From Pseudomonadota bacterium (GTDB taxonomy: Bacteria > Pseudomonadota > Alphaproteobacteria > Reyranellales > Reyranellaceae), in assembly GCA_020160955.1 (NCBI GenBank), contig JAIUOX010000010.1, positions 1 through 62,229 of the forward strand: 62,229 bases of DNA, in the 5' to 3' direction. Made by a program: the position numbers and the translations under genes. The notes beneath the pieces are model-generated. The model had not been told where the DNA came from, did no database searches, and saw only the letters and a list, made by a program, of their open reading frames with translations. Positions 55,201 to 62,181 of the stretch are shown in pieces; position 1 is the stretch's first letter, and the number at the start of each line of letters is the position of its first letter.

Positions 55201-57084
55201 CTCGTGCTGACCGCCAACAATCGCTACACCGGCGGCACGACCATCACGGCCGGCACGCTGCAGCTCGGCAACGGCGGCTCGTCGGGCTGGGTCGAGGGCG
55301 ACATCGCGAACAACGGCACGCTGGTGTTCAATCGCTCCGACGCGGTGGCCTTCGACCGTGTCATCAGGGGCACCGGCGGCGTCATCCAGCGTGGCACCGG
55401 CAGCGTCAACCTGACGGGCACAAACACCTACATCGGCCCGACCGTCGTCGAGGCCGGCACGCTGCGCGTCAACGGCAGCATCACCAGCGACACCACGGTG
55501 CTGGCGGCGGGCACGCTGGGCGGCACCGGCACGATCACCGGCGCGGTGGTGAACCGAGGCACGATCGCGCCGGGCAACTCGATCGGCCAGCTCAACATCG
55601 TCGGCTCCTATACCCAGGCGGCCGGCAGCTTCTACCAGGTCGAGATCAACCCGGCGGGGTCGGCCGACCGCATCTCGGTCACCGGCGCGCCCGGCACCGC
55701 GACGATCCAGGGCGGCACGATCACCGTGCTGGCGGCAAACGGCGTCTACCCGCTGACCTACAAGTACACGGTGGTGACGGCGACCGGCGGCGTCACCGGC
55801 ACCTACGCGGGCGTCACCAGCAACCTCGCCTTCGTGAAGCCGAAGATCACCTACGACGCCAACAACGTGTACCTCGAGGTCTCGGCGACCAACCCACCAG
55901 TCGACCCGACGGACCCGACCGGGCCGGCGGTGCCGACGGTCCAGTTCCGACGCGGCGCGACCACGGCCAACCAGGCGGCGGTCGCCTGCGCGCTCGACCA
56001 GGTCGCGCCGTTCGCGAGCGGCGCCTTCGTGCCGGTGGTCGGCGCGCTGATGGGGCTCGACACCAGCCAGGGCCCGGCGGCGCTCGACGCGCTGAGCGGC
56101 GTGTCCTACGCCGGGTTCGGCACCGCCAACCTGTTCGCCGGCAATCTGTTCGCCAAGCAGCTGCGCGAGGCGATGGCGGTGACGCGCGGCGGCGGCGACG
56201 ACCGGGATGGCCACGGCTGGGGCGGCGGCTTCGGCGGCACCGGAACGGTGTCCGGTACGTCGGCGGCGGCGACCTGCGGCGGCGCAGTGCCCTCGCAGGC
56301 CCCGAGCCAGGTCTTCAGCGCGGCCGGCTTCGCGGCTGGCCTCGATGCTCGGCTGAACCCATCGGTGCTGGTCGGCCTCGGCATCGGCTACGCCAGTGGC
56401 AGCGAATGGACTGGCGGCGTCAGCAGCCGCGGTGCCTCCGACAGCGTCATGGCCGGGGCCTACGCCAGCTTCACGCGCGGCGGCGCCTACGCTGACCTTT
56501 TGGCGGGCGTCGCCCTGAACGCCAACCAGATGACGCGCACCGTGACCATCCCTGGCCTCGGCAGCCGGGTCGCGCATGGTACGACGACCGCGCCGCAATG
56601 GTTCGGTCAGGCCGAGCTCGGCTACCGCATCGGCCTCGAGGGCGCGTCGGCCAGCACGTTCACGCCGTTCGCCCGATTCGAGGCCAGCACGGTCGCGCAG
56701 AACGGCTTCACCGAGTGGGGCGCCGACGGGGTGAACCTCGCGGTGGCGGGGCAGGCGACGTCGACGCTGCGCAGCGTGCTGGGCGCCGAGTTCACCGCCG
56801 CCTACGATGTCGGCTGGTCGTCGCCGCTGGCGGTGCAGGTTCGCCTTGGCTGGGCGCACGACTACGCCGACATGACCCGGCCGGTGACTGCCGCCTTCGC
56901 TGCCGCACCCGGCGCGTCGTTCACCGTCCTTGGCGCCACGCCGCCGCGCGACAGCGCCAGCCTTGGCCTCGGCCTGTCGACCGTGTTCAACGAGCGCTAC
57001 CGCTTGTTCCTGCGCTACGAGGGCGACATCGCCGCCGGCGCTGACAGCCACGCCATCAACGTCGGCGTCCGCTTCAGCTGGTGA
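52279..57084 (+). CDS. Large autotransporter with PATR passenger repeats and C-terminal beta-barrel
   Basis: 1601 aa from the ATG at 52279; a GTG at 52234 would only lengthen the head. Signal peptide with a long basic N-region ends near DVAFAQ (about 35). The passenger is a predicted beta-helix with at least seven passenger-associated transport repeats of type NTYTGGT...GTLQVGDGG. The last strong one is followed by the autochaperone-like GSYTQAAGSFYQVEI. From about residue 1225 (QFRRGATTANQAAVACALDQ) comes the barrel region, the barrel proper from about 1344, ending VGVRFSW. The protein is secreted through the outer membrane; an adhesin or surface role is likely. The first half of the passenger looks less GC-rich than the rest. 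Confidence 0.93.
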   Translation: MASSKSVRARRTGVKALTAMAGLLALDLPDVAFAQTWNVDADGRWNVAANWSPQQVPSGVGASATFGPVITAPRTIDPGGLTNFGSLSFSGDNGYTLASPGGLWTLRANAVSGNSTITATGGAVHSLNASELNVVGTLTINSNGAGLSLLGSAGGGFLTGGDVTVKGTGPVTLRGQPYHSGSLTIAPEATLIADTALSAQTWSPSKIQLDGKLVLSNADITTSAVISGTGSIVVRDNSYLRYDGTSPLAGGVKLDTGGSFTFSGSATGNIATTTSADTVRMSSTTVDNLYSGEMSGAGSLVVYHYSTAIGGREFTLTLTGNNTYTGGTRIDLGTLQVGDGGTTGMIGPGKVNIPGDGRLRFNRSDDIAFDGDITMGGLIPKVEQAGSGTLTLKGNVTGTASNGGSDLGARSGKLIVLGTVNTQKLTVDAGAVVQLGNGGTQGEYVPLDTGFTSGPIYNQGTFIVNRSDKSVMAGWIEGTGEFHNDGPGTTVLTGTNTHTGGTFVNAGTLQIGDGTDSAGGLKGSIAGNVTIAKGATLAFNRARVGAATPSQPLTGGTVSGAGQVHQMAGVTDLTVPLNHTGGTIIDQGGTLSVNSSGSLGTSDIVNSGTLQFDLQGGSTSYGGVISGTGEVITYNGGINNQVTLTGNNTYTGRTTVNRWLNIGNGGTSGTLGALGAAGAADTTVAGILVFNRSDDFTHAGRIYFNGTSGFGGTMRKLGAGTLTLSGSIGLNTFTGLVEVKEGRLLLTGDNKYNSVSVATHAILQVGDGEATGTLAAAAVDNSGTVVFNRPDRLAFGSAISGTGSVQQIGAGRLVLSRSSSYSGGTSISRGGTIEVSRDDNLGATSGSLAIDNGTLATTASFGMTRTVTLGAGGGTFDVGGNTLTLGGTVSGGKLTARGALGAHGTLVLAADNTYGDTAIEAGATLQVGTGLATGTLGSGAIRDDGVLAVKRAGTLEIGRVIEGSGALDQRGPGTLVLTANNRYTGGTTITAGTLQLGNGGSSGWVEGDIANNGTLVFNRSDAVAFDRVIRGTGGVIQRGTGSVNLTGTNTYIGPTVVEAGTLRVNGSITSDTTVLAAGTLGGTGTITGAVVNRGTIAPGNSIGQLNIVGSYTQAAGSFYQVEINPAGSADRISVTGAPGTATIQGGTITVLAANGVYPLTYKYTVVTATGGVTGTYAGVTSNLAFVKPKITYDANNVYLEVSATNPPVDPTDPTGPAVPTVQFRRGATTANQAAVACALDQVAPFASGAFVPVVGALMGLDTSQGPAALDALSGVSYAGFGTANLFAGNLFAKQLREAMAVTRGGGDDRDGHGWGGGFGGTGTVSGTSAAATCGGAVPSQAPSQVFSAAGFAAGLDARLNPSVLVGLGIGYASGSEWTGGVSSRGASDSVMAGAYASFTRGGAYADLLAGVALNANQMTRTVTIPGLGSRVAHGTTTAPQWFGQAELGYRIGLEGASASTFTPFARFEASTVAQNGFTEWGADGVNLAVAGQATSTLRSVLGAEFTAAYDVGWSSPLAVQVRLGWAHDYADMTRPVTAAFAAAPGASFTVLGATPPRDSASLGLGLSTVFNERYRLFLRYEGDIAAGADSHAINVGVRFSW

Positions 57085-57090
57085 GCCGGC

Positions 57091-57690
57091 CTAGTTCGCC
57101 GACTCGCGGGCCAGCGCGTCGAGCGCTTCCGGCAGGCCGCGCAACGAGTATGGCAGCGACACCTCGCGGTCCGCGGCATCGCGGTACTCGAGCTTGCCGG
57201 TCTCGCCGGCGCTGCGCAGCTTCTTCACGGTGTCGTCGGGCAGCGGCGCCGACGCGAGGCAACCGGCCGGCAGGCAGCGCTGCCACGCGGTCTGCACCGC
57301 CGGTCCGTCCTTGGCGTCGACCGTCACCTTGGGCGCGGTGGCCAGCGCGACGTTCAGCGGCAGCACCACGGTGAGCTTCAGCGGTTCGTTGCTGGCCAGG
57401 CGGCCGAGCGCCAGCTGCGCCAGCGGACCGGCATCGCCGGCGCGCTGGATCGCCTGCGTCAGCTCGCACAGCTTGGCGGGCGTGCCGCCGTCGCGGCGGC
57501 GCTCGCAGCGCAACGTCCAGTCGCCGAAGCTGGCCGTGGTGCGATCCGGCAGCGCGCTCTGCGCGAGCGACGGCGATGCGGACGGCGCCGGCTTCGGCGG
57601 CGACGCGGGCGGGGCGCCGGTCTGCGCGAGAGCGGGACCGGTCGCGGCCAGGCCGACCGCGAGGGCGGCGAGGAACATCGGGCGAAGCAT
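57091..57690 (-). CDS. Invasion-associated locus B (IalB)-family protein
   Basis: 199 aa from the ATG at 57690, supported by AAGGAGA 6 bp upstream. Signal peptide to ALAQ (23), Pro/Ser linker, then FGDWTLRCERRRD and QRCLPAGCLASAPL with paired Cys, the IalB fold. In Bartonella IalB contributes to red-cell invasion; in free-living alphaproteobacteria the role is unknown, periplasmic. Convergent with the autotransporter (6 bp). Confidence 0.85.
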   Translation of the reverse strand: MLRPMFLAALAVGLAATGPALAQTGAPPASPPKPAPSASPSLAQSALPDRTTASFGDWTLRCERRRDGGTPAKLCELTQAIQRAGDAGPLAQLALGRLASNEPLKLTVVLPLNVALATAPKVTVDAKDGPAVQTAWQRCLPAGCLASAPLPDDTVKKLRSAGETGKLEYRDAADREVSLPYSLRGLPEALDALARESAN

Positions 57691-57957
57691 CAACGTCTCC
57701 TTGTGCCAGGTACGCGGCGTGGTTGCAGCTCTCCTGACACCCAACTAATCGCATCTATGATGCTGCCACCTCAAATGAAAAGGATAAATAACATTCATGT
57801 AGGCACATGATGGAGAGCCGATACGGCACCCAATAAAGGCGTGCCTCGCCCTCGCGACTTGCTGCGCCATACATAATGGTAATGCGGTCTGTTCATTTGC
57901 CGGCGGCCTCCTTCGGCTTCAGCATTCCTGCATTCGAAGCCGGAGGAGCGTGCAGGG
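57691..57957. other. Divergent intergenic region, AT-rich, between ialB-like and hydrolase genes
   Basis: 267 bp, visibly AT-richer than the flanks (for example 57770-57800). It must contain promoters for both genes. The only defined element I see is the 12-bp motif TCTGTTCATTTG at 57888-57899, also present upstream of the autotransporter. No RNA gene or ORF recognised. Confidence 0.5.
57888..57899 (+). repeat. 12-bp intergenic motif TCTGTTCATTTG, copy upstream of the hydrolase
   Basis: Exact copy of 52177-52188, lying 58 bp before the hydrolase ATG. See the copy upstream of the autotransporter. Confidence 0.4.
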
Positions 57958-58911
57958 ATGGCGCAGGCGATGGAAGCGGACTGGTCGACGGGCGCCCTGT
58001 CGCTCGGCCGCTCCTGCGCGCCGGCCTTCGCCGAGCAGAGGTTCGGCCTGCCCGCCGGGTCGTTCCCCTTCGCCAGCCGGCTCCTGCACTTAAACAACTG
58101 TCAGTTGCACCTTGTCGACGAGGGCCGGGGGCCGGTCCTGTTGTTTCTCCACGGCAATCCGACCTGGAGTTTCCAGTTTCGCCACCTGATCCGGACGCTG
58201 CGGGGCAGCTATCGCTGCATCGCCCTCGACCTGCCCGGCTTCGGCCTGTCGACGGCGCCGCCGGGCTTCTCGTTCAAGCCGCGTGACGCGGCGCCCCTGG
58301 TCGCGGCGGCGATGCGGGACCTCGACCTGCGCGACGCGACACTGGTCGCGCACGACTGGGGTGGCCCGATCGGCCTCGCCGCGATGGCCGAGGAGCCGGG
58401 CCGGATCCGGCGCATCGTGCTGGGCAACACGTGGGCGTGGCCGGTCAACGGCGACTTCCATTTCGAATGGTTCTCGCGGCTGATGGGCGGGCCGGTGGGG
58501 CGCTGGGCCAACCTCCGCTTCATGGCCTTCGTGACATGGTTCATGCCGATGGCGATGCGCCGTCGCCGCCTGGCGGCGATGGAGCGCGCGGCCTACCGGG
58601 CGCCGTTCGCGGACGCCACGCGCCGGGTGCCGCTGCATGTCTTTCCGTCCGAGATCGTGGGCGCCGGGCCCTGGCTCGCCGAGGTCGAGCGCGTCGCCGC
58701 CGCCTTCGACGGGCCGGTCCAGTTGCTGTGGCCGGATCGCGATGTCGCGTTCCGCCGTCGCGAACTCGCGCACTGGCGCAGCCTCTGGCCGCGGGCGCGG
58801 GTCGCCGCGATCGAACGCTGCGGACACTTCCTGTGGGAAGAGGCGCCCGACGACTGCCTCGCGGCGATGGTTCCGTTTCTCGAAAGCACGGCTCGGTTGG
58901 AGAGGGAGTAG
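57958..58911 (+). CDS. Alpha/beta hydrolase, haloalkane-dehalogenase-like
   Basis: 317 aa. HGNPTWSFQFR gives the oxyanion/halide Asn (N67). The nucleophile elbow AHDWGGPIG has Asp (D133) followed by Trp (W134), the halide-stabilising pair of haloalkane dehalogenases. The acid is likely in WPDRDVAF (D260 or D262) and the base is H290 in CGHFLWEE. An Asp nucleophile fits dehalogenases or epoxide hydrolases rather than esterases. Chosen ATG has GGAGGA upstream. A TetR-like gene follows after 3 bp. Confidence 0.82.
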   Translation: MAQAMEADWSTGALSLGRSCAPAFAEQRFGLPAGSFPFASRLLHLNNCQLHLVDEGRGPVLLFLHGNPTWSFQFRHLIRTLRGSYRCIALDLPGFGLSTAPPGFSFKPRDAAPLVAAAMRDLDLRDATLVAHDWGGPIGLAAMAEEPGRIRRIVLGNTWAWPVNGDFHFEWFSRLMGGPVGRWANLRFMAFVTWFMPMAMRRRRLAAMERAAYRAPFADATRRVPLHVFPSEIVGAGPWLAEVERVAAAFDGPVQLLWPDRDVAFRRRELAHWRSLWPRARVAAIERCGHFLWEEAPDDCLAAMVPFLESTARLERE

Positions 58912-58914
58912 ACA

Positions 58915-59190
58915 ATGGTGGCATTGCATACGCTGGTCGAGGATGGACGCGTCCGGCGCTCGCGGGAGACCCGCGCGCGGCTGATCGAGGCGACGTGGGC
59001 GCTGCTGGGCGAAGGCAACTGGCGGCCGACCGCGCGCGAGATCGCGCGGCGGACCGGCGTTTCCCAGCGCACGGTGTTCGCCCATTTCGGCACGCTGAAC
59101 GACCTCATGACCGAGGCCGCGGCGCGTCACTCGGACGACGCGTCGGGCGGTCTGCGGCGGCTGGTGTCGCCGGCGCCGGTGCGGGTCTAG
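58915..59190 (+). CDS. Truncated TetR-family protein: DNA-binding domain only
   Basis: 91 aa. RRSRETRARLIEATWALLGEG and REIARRTGVSQRTVFAHFG are a full TetR helix-turn-helix, but the chain stops soon after (SPAPVRV), with no ligand/dimerisation domain (TetR proteins are usually ~190-220 aa). The stop codon shares bases with the stop of the convergent LysR gene. Either a decayed regulator or a minimal DNA-binding protein of the hydrolase operon. Confidence 0.8.
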   Translation: MVALHTLVEDGRVRRSRETRARLIEATWALLGEGNWRPTAREIARRTGVSQRTVFAHFGTLNDLMTEAAARHSDDASGGLRRLVSPAPVRV

Positions 59191-60137
59191 CCGGCTGCCG
59201 GCGGCGGAAGCGCCTTCGCGAACGCGTCGACCAGGGTCTGCCGCAGCCACAGTCCGGCCGGATCCTTGTCGGTGCGCTCCGACCAGAACATGCAGTAGGG
59301 CAGGGGCCGGGTCTCGAACGGCAGGTCGAAGGTCACCAGCTCGAAGCCCAGGCGACGGGCCGCCGCCACGAGCTGGAACGGGACCGTGCCGACGAGGGAG
59401 GAGTGGGTCAACGGCGGAAAGGCCGCGAGGAAGGACGACGTGCTGATCCGGATCGTGCGATCGGCTTCCAGCCGGTCCAGCACCTCGTGCAGCGGGTCGT
59501 CCTGCATGCCGGGCAACTCGATGTGGAGGTGCGGGTACTGCAGGTAGTCCTGCAGCTGCGGCGAAGGCTGCTGCGTCGCCAGCGGGTGATCGGCATGCAC
59601 GACGCCGACGTAGCGGTCGCTGAACAGCTCGATGGCGTGCAGCGACGGCGGCACGTGGTCGGCGTACCAGATGCCGACGTCGAACAGGCCGTCCTGCAGC
59701 TTGCGCGCGCCGTCGCCGTCGAGCGTGTCGATCCACAGCCGCAGTCGCGGCGCGGCCTCGCGCAGTCGAACCAGGGTCGCGCCGTCGAGCAGGAACAGGC
59801 ACCACTCGCCGATGCCCAGCCGGACCTCCCGGTCGAACGTCGCCGGGTCGAACGCCTCGGGCTGCAGCAGCGATTCCGCGGCATAGAGCAGTTCGCGGAT
59901 CGGCCCGACCAGCGCCTGGGCGCGGGGCGTCAGGACGAGGCCAGCGGGGGTGCGCAGGAAGAGCTGGTCGTCGAACAGTTCGCGGAGGCGACGCAGGGCG
60001 TGGCTCAGGGCGGACTGCGTCAGCGACAGCCGCTCGGCGGCGGCGGTGACCGAGCGCATCTCGGCCACCACGTCGAACACGATCAGCAGGTTCAGTCCCT
60101 TGCGCAGCAGGGAGGTTGGATCGGTCGGACTGGACAT
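59187..60137 (-). CDS. LysR-family transcriptional regulator A (NodD/PcpR-like)
   Basis: 316 aa from the ATG at 60137; an in-frame TTG at 60146 sits too close to its ribosome site. N-terminal HTH LLIVFDVVAEMRSVTAAAER plus LSLTQSALSHALRRLRELFDD, effector domain after ~95 with RLGIGEWCLFLLDG. The HTH is nearly the same as that of regulator B at 61123, so the two are paralogues. Divergent from the ArsR-SRPBCC gene (190 bp), and convergent with the hydrolase/TetR pair. Confidence 0.92.
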   Translation of the reverse strand: MSSPTDPTSLLRKGLNLLIVFDVVAEMRSVTAAAERLSLTQSALSHALRRLRELFDDQLFLRTPAGLVLTPRAQALVGPIRELLYAAESLLQPEAFDPATFDREVRLGIGEWCLFLLDGATLVRLREAAPRLRLWIDTLDGDGARKLQDGLFDVGIWYADHVPPSLHAIELFSDRYVGVVHADHPLATQQPSPQLQDYLQYPHLHIELPGMQDDPLHEVLDRLEADRTIRISTSSFLAAFPPLTHSSLVGTVPFQLVAAARRLGFELVTFDLPFETRPLPYCMFWSERTDKDPAGLWLRQTLVDAFAKALPPPAAG

Positions 60138-60290
60138 GTCGAGCAACCTCGCGCACGCGACGACGCTAATTTCACTACAAAGGCAATTACAGCCGGAGAG
60201 GGAAGTTCCCTAGTGAATTGGGCGCATTCTCTTCATCCAGAAAATGAATGTTGCCCATGCCTTCTGCGCGCCCCGCGCAGCTACCAACGA

Positions 60291-60319
60291 TTGACAATCA
60301 ATATGTGACCAAATAGTCT
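60291..60319 (+). promoter_or_regulatory. Sigma70-like promoter for the ArsR-SRPBCC gene
   Basis: Consensus -35 TTGACA at 60291-60296, 17-bp spacer, weak -10 TAGTCT at 60314-60319, 8 bp before the ATG at 60328, so the mRNA would be nearly leaderless. The -35 lies in a small palindrome ATTG-A-CAAT (60290-60298) that could bind the ArsR-type domain. Confidence 0.45.
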
Positions 60320-60327
60320 CATGACAG

Positions 60328-61104
60328 ATGTCGGAAGCCACCGAACCGGTCTGGAAGGCACTTTCCGACCCGGCGCGCCGCACGATCCTCGACCTGTTGC
60401 GCGGCGGGCCGCGCACAACGGGCGCGCTGTGCGAGGCGTTCGCCATGACCCGCTTCGGGGTCATGAAGCACCTCAAGGTGCTGGAGGGCAGCAACCTGAT
60501 CGTGGTCGAGCGCAGGGGTCGCGAGCGTTGGAACTACCTCAACGCGGTCGCGCTCAAGCAGGCGACGGATCGCTGGCTGTCGCCGTTCCAGCAGACCTGG
60601 GCGGCCCGCCTGACCGCCTTGGTGGACCGCGTGAGCGAAGGAGAGACGACGATGCCCGAACCGAGCCGCCTTGCCCTGGACGTCCGCTACCAGGTCCTCC
60701 TGCCGGCCACGCCGGAGCGGGTGTTCGAGGGCCTGACGCGCAACATCGATGCCTGGTGGGGCGCGCCGTACCGCCAGGGCGGCGAGCAGAGCGTGATGAC
60801 GCTGAAGCCGGCGATCGACGAGCCGCTGATCGAGACCCGGCCGGATGGCCACGCCATCCTGTGGGCGCGCATCGAGGAGATCCGGCCGCCGTACCGCCTG
60901 TACCTGTCGGGCCGCTTCGCCGTGCCCGGCGCGGTGGCCGGCCGCGTGCACTACGACCTCGAGGCGCAGGACGGCCAATGCATGCTGCGGGTCGCCCACA
61001 CCGCGATCGGCGACATCGACCCGACGGTGCGCGCCAGTTTCACGGCCGGCTGGTCGGACCTGCTCGATGTCCGGCTGCGCAAGTTCCTGTCGCTGAATTC
61101 TTGA
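60328..61104 (+). CDS. ArsR-type HTH fused to an SRPBCC/AHSA1 domain
   Basis: 258 aa. Residues 1-105 are an ArsR winged helix (VWKALSDPARRTILDLLRGG; RFGVMKHLKVLEGSNLIVVER). Residues 115-258 are an SRPBCC ligand-pocket domain (YQVLLPATPERVFEGLTRNI; ASFTAGWSDLLDVRLRKFL). These are normally two adjacent genes. An in-frame ATG at 60652, 7 bp behind AAGGAGA, marks a probable former start of the second gene, which may still be used. It would sense a small hydrophobic ligand; partner gene unknown. Probably in one unit with LysR B (18-bp gap). Confidence 0.85.
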   Translation: MSEATEPVWKALSDPARRTILDLLRGGPRTTGALCEAFAMTRFGVMKHLKVLEGSNLIVVERRGRERWNYLNAVALKQATDRWLSPFQQTWAARLTALVDRVSEGETTMPEPSRLALDVRYQVLLPATPERVFEGLTRNIDAWWGAPYRQGGEQSVMTLKPAIDEPLIETRPDGHAILWARIEEIRPPYRLYLSGRFAVPGAVAGRVHYDLEAQDGQCMLRVAHTAIGDIDPTVRASFTAGWSDLLDVRLRKFLSLNS

Positions 61105-61122
61105 CCGCCGGAGGCGACGGAC

Positions 61123-62181
61123 ATGCACAAGATCGATCCGGCGGCGCTGTCGCGCAAGAACCTCGCCTTGCTGATCGTGTTCGACGTGGTGGCCGAGATG
61201 CGCTCGGTGACCCTGGCGGCCGAGCGGCTGTCGCTGTCGCAACCGGCCCTCAGCCATTCGCTCGGCAAGCTGCGCCAGCTGTTCGGTGACCGGCTGTTCG
61301 TGCGGGGCCGCGGCACGCTGATGCTGACGCCGCGCGCCGAGGCGTTGGCACCCGCGGTGCGCCGGTTGCTGGCGAACGCGACCTCGATCCTGCGCCCGGT
61401 GCGGCCCGACCCGGCGACGTTCGACCGCGACCTGCGGATCGCGGTCAGCGACGCCTGCCGCCTGGCGCTGGGCGAGGCGGTCCTGCGCCGCGTGCGCGAC
61501 CGGGCCCCCGGCCTGCGGCTGCAGGTCGGTCCCCTCGAGGCCGGCAGCGAGGCGCGCCTCGCCGAGGGCTCGCTCGACCTGGTGATCGGCAAGGATGCGC
61601 CCGTGCCGCGCGCCCTGCGCTCGATCGAGATTCACCGCGACCGGCTGGTCGGCGTCGTGGCCGCCAGCCACGCGCTGGCTGGCCGGGCGCGGGCCAACGC
61701 CGTGACCCTCGATGCCTGGATCGCGCATCCGCACGTCGCCGTCTCGATGCCGGGAGTCATTTCCGACCGGGTGGGGGCGGCGCTGGCCGCGCTCGGCATC
61801 CGGCGCCCGATCGGCGAGCGCGCGACGTCGTTCGTGCAGGCCCTGTCGAGCGTCGCCGGGCAGTCGCTGGTCGCCGCCGTGCCGACGCTTCTCGTGGCGG
61901 CGCTGCGGCCCTCGTTGCCCGATCTCGTCACCTTCGACCTGCCGGTCCGTACCGCGCCGGTACGCCAACGCCTCGTCTGGCACCCGTCGACCGACAGCCA
62001 CGCCGACCTGTCGTGGCTGCGCGAGACGATCCGGGCGGTGGTGCACGACGCCGCGGCGACGGATCGCGTCGACCCTGCCGCGCCGCCCGTTGTCGAGCAG
62101 CCCATTGTCGATCAGCCAGCGCCGGCGTGGCCGATGCCGCCCGGCGGCGATGCCGTCCCGCTCGACCGGCCGACTGCATAG
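61123..62181 (+). CDS. LysR-family transcriptional regulator B (NodD/PcpR-like)
   Basis: 352 aa. HTH segment LALLIVFDVVAEMRSVTLAA then ERLSLSQPALSHSLGKLRQL, almost identical to regulator A, with divergent effector domain (RIAVSDACRLALGEAVLRR). The C-terminus carries an unusual Pro/Val-rich tail of about 40 residues (APPVVEQPIVDQPAPAWPMP) not seen in regulator A. Follows the ArsR-SRPBCC gene by 18 bp. Confidence 0.92.
   Translation: MHKIDPAALSRKNLALLIVFDVVAEMRSVTLAAERLSLSQPALSHSLGKLRQLFGDRLFVRGRGTLMLTPRAEALAPAVRRLLANATSILRPVRPDPATFDRDLRIAVSDACRLALGEAVLRRVRDRAPGLRLQVGPLEAGSEARLAEGSLDLVIGKDAPVPRALRSIEIHRDRLVGVVAASHALAGRARANAVTLDAWIAHPHVAVSMPGVISDRVGAALAALGIRRPIGERATSFVQALSSVAGQSLVAAVPTLLVAALRPSLPDLVTFDLPVRTAPVRQRLVWHPSTDSHADLSWLRETIRAVVHDAAATDRVDPAAPPVVEQPIVDQPAPAWPMPPGGDAVPLDRPTA

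Noticed and set aside
52279..55600. Repeated GGCAC/ACCGGCGG words in the autotransporter as a CRISPR or DNA satellite
   Set aside because: The repetition is at the protein level (PATR beta-helix repeats), with variable spacing and in-frame coding; no spacers.
58431..60308. 625-aa plus-strand frame running through the hydrolase, TetR and LysR region
   Set aside because: Out of frame with the hydrolase and TetR motifs and antisense to LysR A; no domain visible.
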